DNA from: an uncultured Flavobacteriales bacterium
GTDB lineage: Bacteria > Bacteroidota > Bacteroidia > Flavobacteriales > Crocinitomicaceae
NCBI GenBank assembly: GCA_946479285.1
Contig: CAMLFH010000004.1
Span: forward strand, 124,001-188,000
Length of the DNA: 64,000 nucleotides
Reading direction: 5' to 3'
Of the stretch, positions 62,829-64,000 are shown one piece after another. The position numbers and the translations under genes are program-made. The first letter of the stretch is position 1, and each line of letters opens with the position of its first letter. Below the pieces are notes generated by a model. It was not told the DNA's origin and ran no database searches. It saw only the letters and a list, made by a program, of their open reading frames with translations.

Positions 62829-63419
62829 TTATTCAAACAGCTTTTCCATTCCTGCCGGAGGTGGATGCCCGTATTTCTTACTGCTTTTCATAGATTCAAT
62901 GCACAGTTCTTCAATAATAGGGTTCTCTTCAAAAAGAGCTTCTGCAGTTTTCAATTCCATCAGTTCCTCCAGTTGTGGATGATTCTCTAAATCGTAAGAA
63001 ATCCCCCAAAACAACATTTTCAATTCATCATACAAATTTTCAATTTTCAATTGTTTTTCATTCGCTTTCGCCTCGTAATATTCAATAAAACTGCCCTCAA
63101 TATCTTTCACGAATTTGTCATTTTTCACCTCGTCATACTTTATCCATGCTAAGAGTAAAAAACAGACTGTAAAGAAACTAACTACTCCCAAAGCAGGTTT
63201 TGCGGGATCCGGGTATTCATTCTTTTTTCCAAACCAGTAAATCCAAATTCCCATTCCTGCAAAAACAACCCAAACCCCTATTCCACCTATTATAAATCCT
63301 TCCTGGTAGCTCATTGGAGCTTTACGCACCCATCCGAGGTATAAATATGCTCCTGCTAAAAAGCTCCAGACCGCAACCAGTGCAATCCAACATATATTTC
63401 TGATTAACTTCTTGTTCAT
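62829..63419 (-). CDS. membrane protein of unknown function
   Basis: 196 residues: three N-terminal helices (~8-30, 40-63, 77-95: WIALVAVWSFLAGAYLYLGW, FIIGGIGVWVVFAGMGIWIYW, LGVVSFFTVCFLLLAWI) and an acidic helical cytoplasmic tail (EKQLKIENLYDELKMLFWGI). No family recognised. Confidence 0.6.
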   Translation of the reverse strand: MNKKLIRNICWIALVAVWSFLAGAYLYLGWVRKAPMSYQEGFIIGGIGVWVVFAGMGIWIYWFGKKNEYPDPAKPALGVVSFFTVCFLLLAWIKYDEVKNDKFVKDIEGSFIEYYEAKANEKQLKIENLYDELKMLFWGISYDLENHPQLEELMELKTAEALFEENPIIEELCIESMKSSKKYGHPPPAGMEKLFE

Positions 63420-63760
63420 TAGGTTTTGTTTTTGGAGTGCAATTTAAGCATTCGTTTTAGTTGACTTCCTTTGCGGAGAAAATATAATCACCCTGATTAG
63501 TAATGAAGTGTCTGACATAGCAGACTACTTCATTGTTTATTTAAACGATTTGTTACAAATTCCGCACGCATTACTATTCTCAACCGTTCAGAAGGGAAAT
63601 TTCACAACAGAACCCTTTTTCATTACAGAAAACACGAGTCTTTCACCCCATTAAACCCTTCTGATTGATCCGGTTAACCGGTAAATTGATACATCATATA
63701 AGCCTTTTTATTTGCTTCAACCCAGTCCCTGCAATCCATTTCGCTGCTTTGACCGTATTC

Positions 63761-63795
63761 TCTATTGCGGAATTCCAAGTGACTCCCGCAATAGA
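63761..63795. promoter_or_regulatory. inverted repeat upstream of edge gene
   Basis: TCTATTGCGG (63761-63770) pairs with CCGCAATAGA (63786-63795). Lies about 50 bases upstream of the promoter at 63843. The rest of the gap 63420-63861 has no supported gene. Confidence 0.35.
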
Positions 63796-63842
63796 ATTTA
63801 GTTTTAACAGTAAAAAATGGGGATTGATGTCTAAAATGTCCC

Positions 63843-63850
63843 TATCTTTG
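63843..63850 (+). promoter_or_regulatory. -7 element TATCTTTG
   Basis: Perfect TAnnTTTG, with TTG at 63824-63826 upstream (spacer 16, short of usual). Start of the edge gene follows after 11 bases. Confidence 0.55.
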
Positions 63851-63861
63851 TGCCCTAATAA

Positions 63862-64000
63862 ATGGAGAAAACAATGATTAGAAGGGCTGCGTATTATTCC
63901 TTTCATGTATCTGAATTAGTATATCTCATGCGAATGAAGAAAGAATTTCAACAATTCAGACCTTCAGAAAAGCGCTTGACCGATTTATCAAAATCCACAG
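63862..64000 (+). CDS. gene start at right edge, partial
   Basis: 46 codons from ATG 63862, open to the edge, preceded by a good Bacteroidota promoter. The sequence begins MEKTMIRRAAYYSF and has MRMKKEFQQFRPSEKRLTD further on. Two other ATGs (63874, 63928) are in frame. Too short to identify. Confidence 0.4.
   Translation, partial: MEKTMIRRAAYYSFHVSELVYLMRMKKEFQQFRPSEKRLTDLSKST

Noticed and set aside
63665..63906. Two 70-codon ORFs on opposite strands near the right edge
   Set aside because: Antisense to each other, no family; the DNA holds a hairpin and promoter instead.
1..64000. Prophage, IS element or integrative plasmid
   Set aside because: No integrase, transposase, terminase, tRNA att site or conjugation gene was seen.

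Overview
The window is about 64 kb of chromosome from a Bacteroidota bacterium, most likely Flavobacteriales and perhaps a Fluviicola-like Crocinitomicaceae; the genus is an inference. The support is six exported proteins ending in a type IX secretion (T9SS) type A sorting domain, an SprB-repeat protein, LytTR and TPR-LuxR regulators, short A/T-rich leaders in place of strong Shine-Dalgarno sites, and promoter candidates of the Bacteroidota form TAnnTTTG. I found no rRNA, tRNA, CRISPR array, IS element or phage module.

Left part (1-20 kb): mostly small minus-strand housekeeping and stress genes. These are an exported PEP-swivel protein cut by the edge, YdeI and DUF families, a ToxR-like membrane regulator, a DUF4256/Crp-Fnr/quinone reductase set, an ArsR/SRPBCC/DoxX/DUF1801 operon with a repeat operator, two T9SS proteins (HAF-like, PHB-depolymerase-like), a TPR-LuxR protein, a B12-type radical SAM enzyme, a PAS histidine kinase, a GT2 synthase, DinB, and an HTH-pentapeptide-repeat fusion.

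Middle (20-27 kb): a compact four-gene lipid-type biosynthetic operon. In transcription order it encodes a 4'-phosphopantetheinyl transferase, an FAAL-ACP-thioester reductase, a cytochrome P450 and a fatty acid desaturase, with a divergent PAP2 phosphatase. Together they suggest that a fatty acid is activated, loaded on the carrier domain, oxidised or desaturated and released reductively as an aldehyde or alcohol. 27-48 kb holds large T9SS adhesin-like proteins, a pyridine-nucleotide oxidoreductase, HupE/UreJ, an orphan LytTR regulator, a 7TM/histidine kinase/NarL trio, a divergent set of unknown exported proteins, MgtC and a BNR/sortilin-like T9SS protein.

47.5-57 kb is the accessory-looking part. 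Dispersed repeats flank an unknown gene, a noncoding array with an exact 21-bp period follows, then an AT-rich three-gene ABC-three-component (ABC-3C) type conflict system (SMEK protein, middle component 6, DUF2326 ATPase), a RadC-like JAB protein and a DMP19/DUF4375 protein. An ~80-bp duplicated leader lies upstream of both the RadC-like and DMP19 genes. The right end has an AraC regulator with an HMA-like N-terminus, an S41 peptidase, a membrane LytTR regulator, an HMA-domain protein, an NTF2-like lipoprotein, a T9SS protein and an unfinished gene at the edge.
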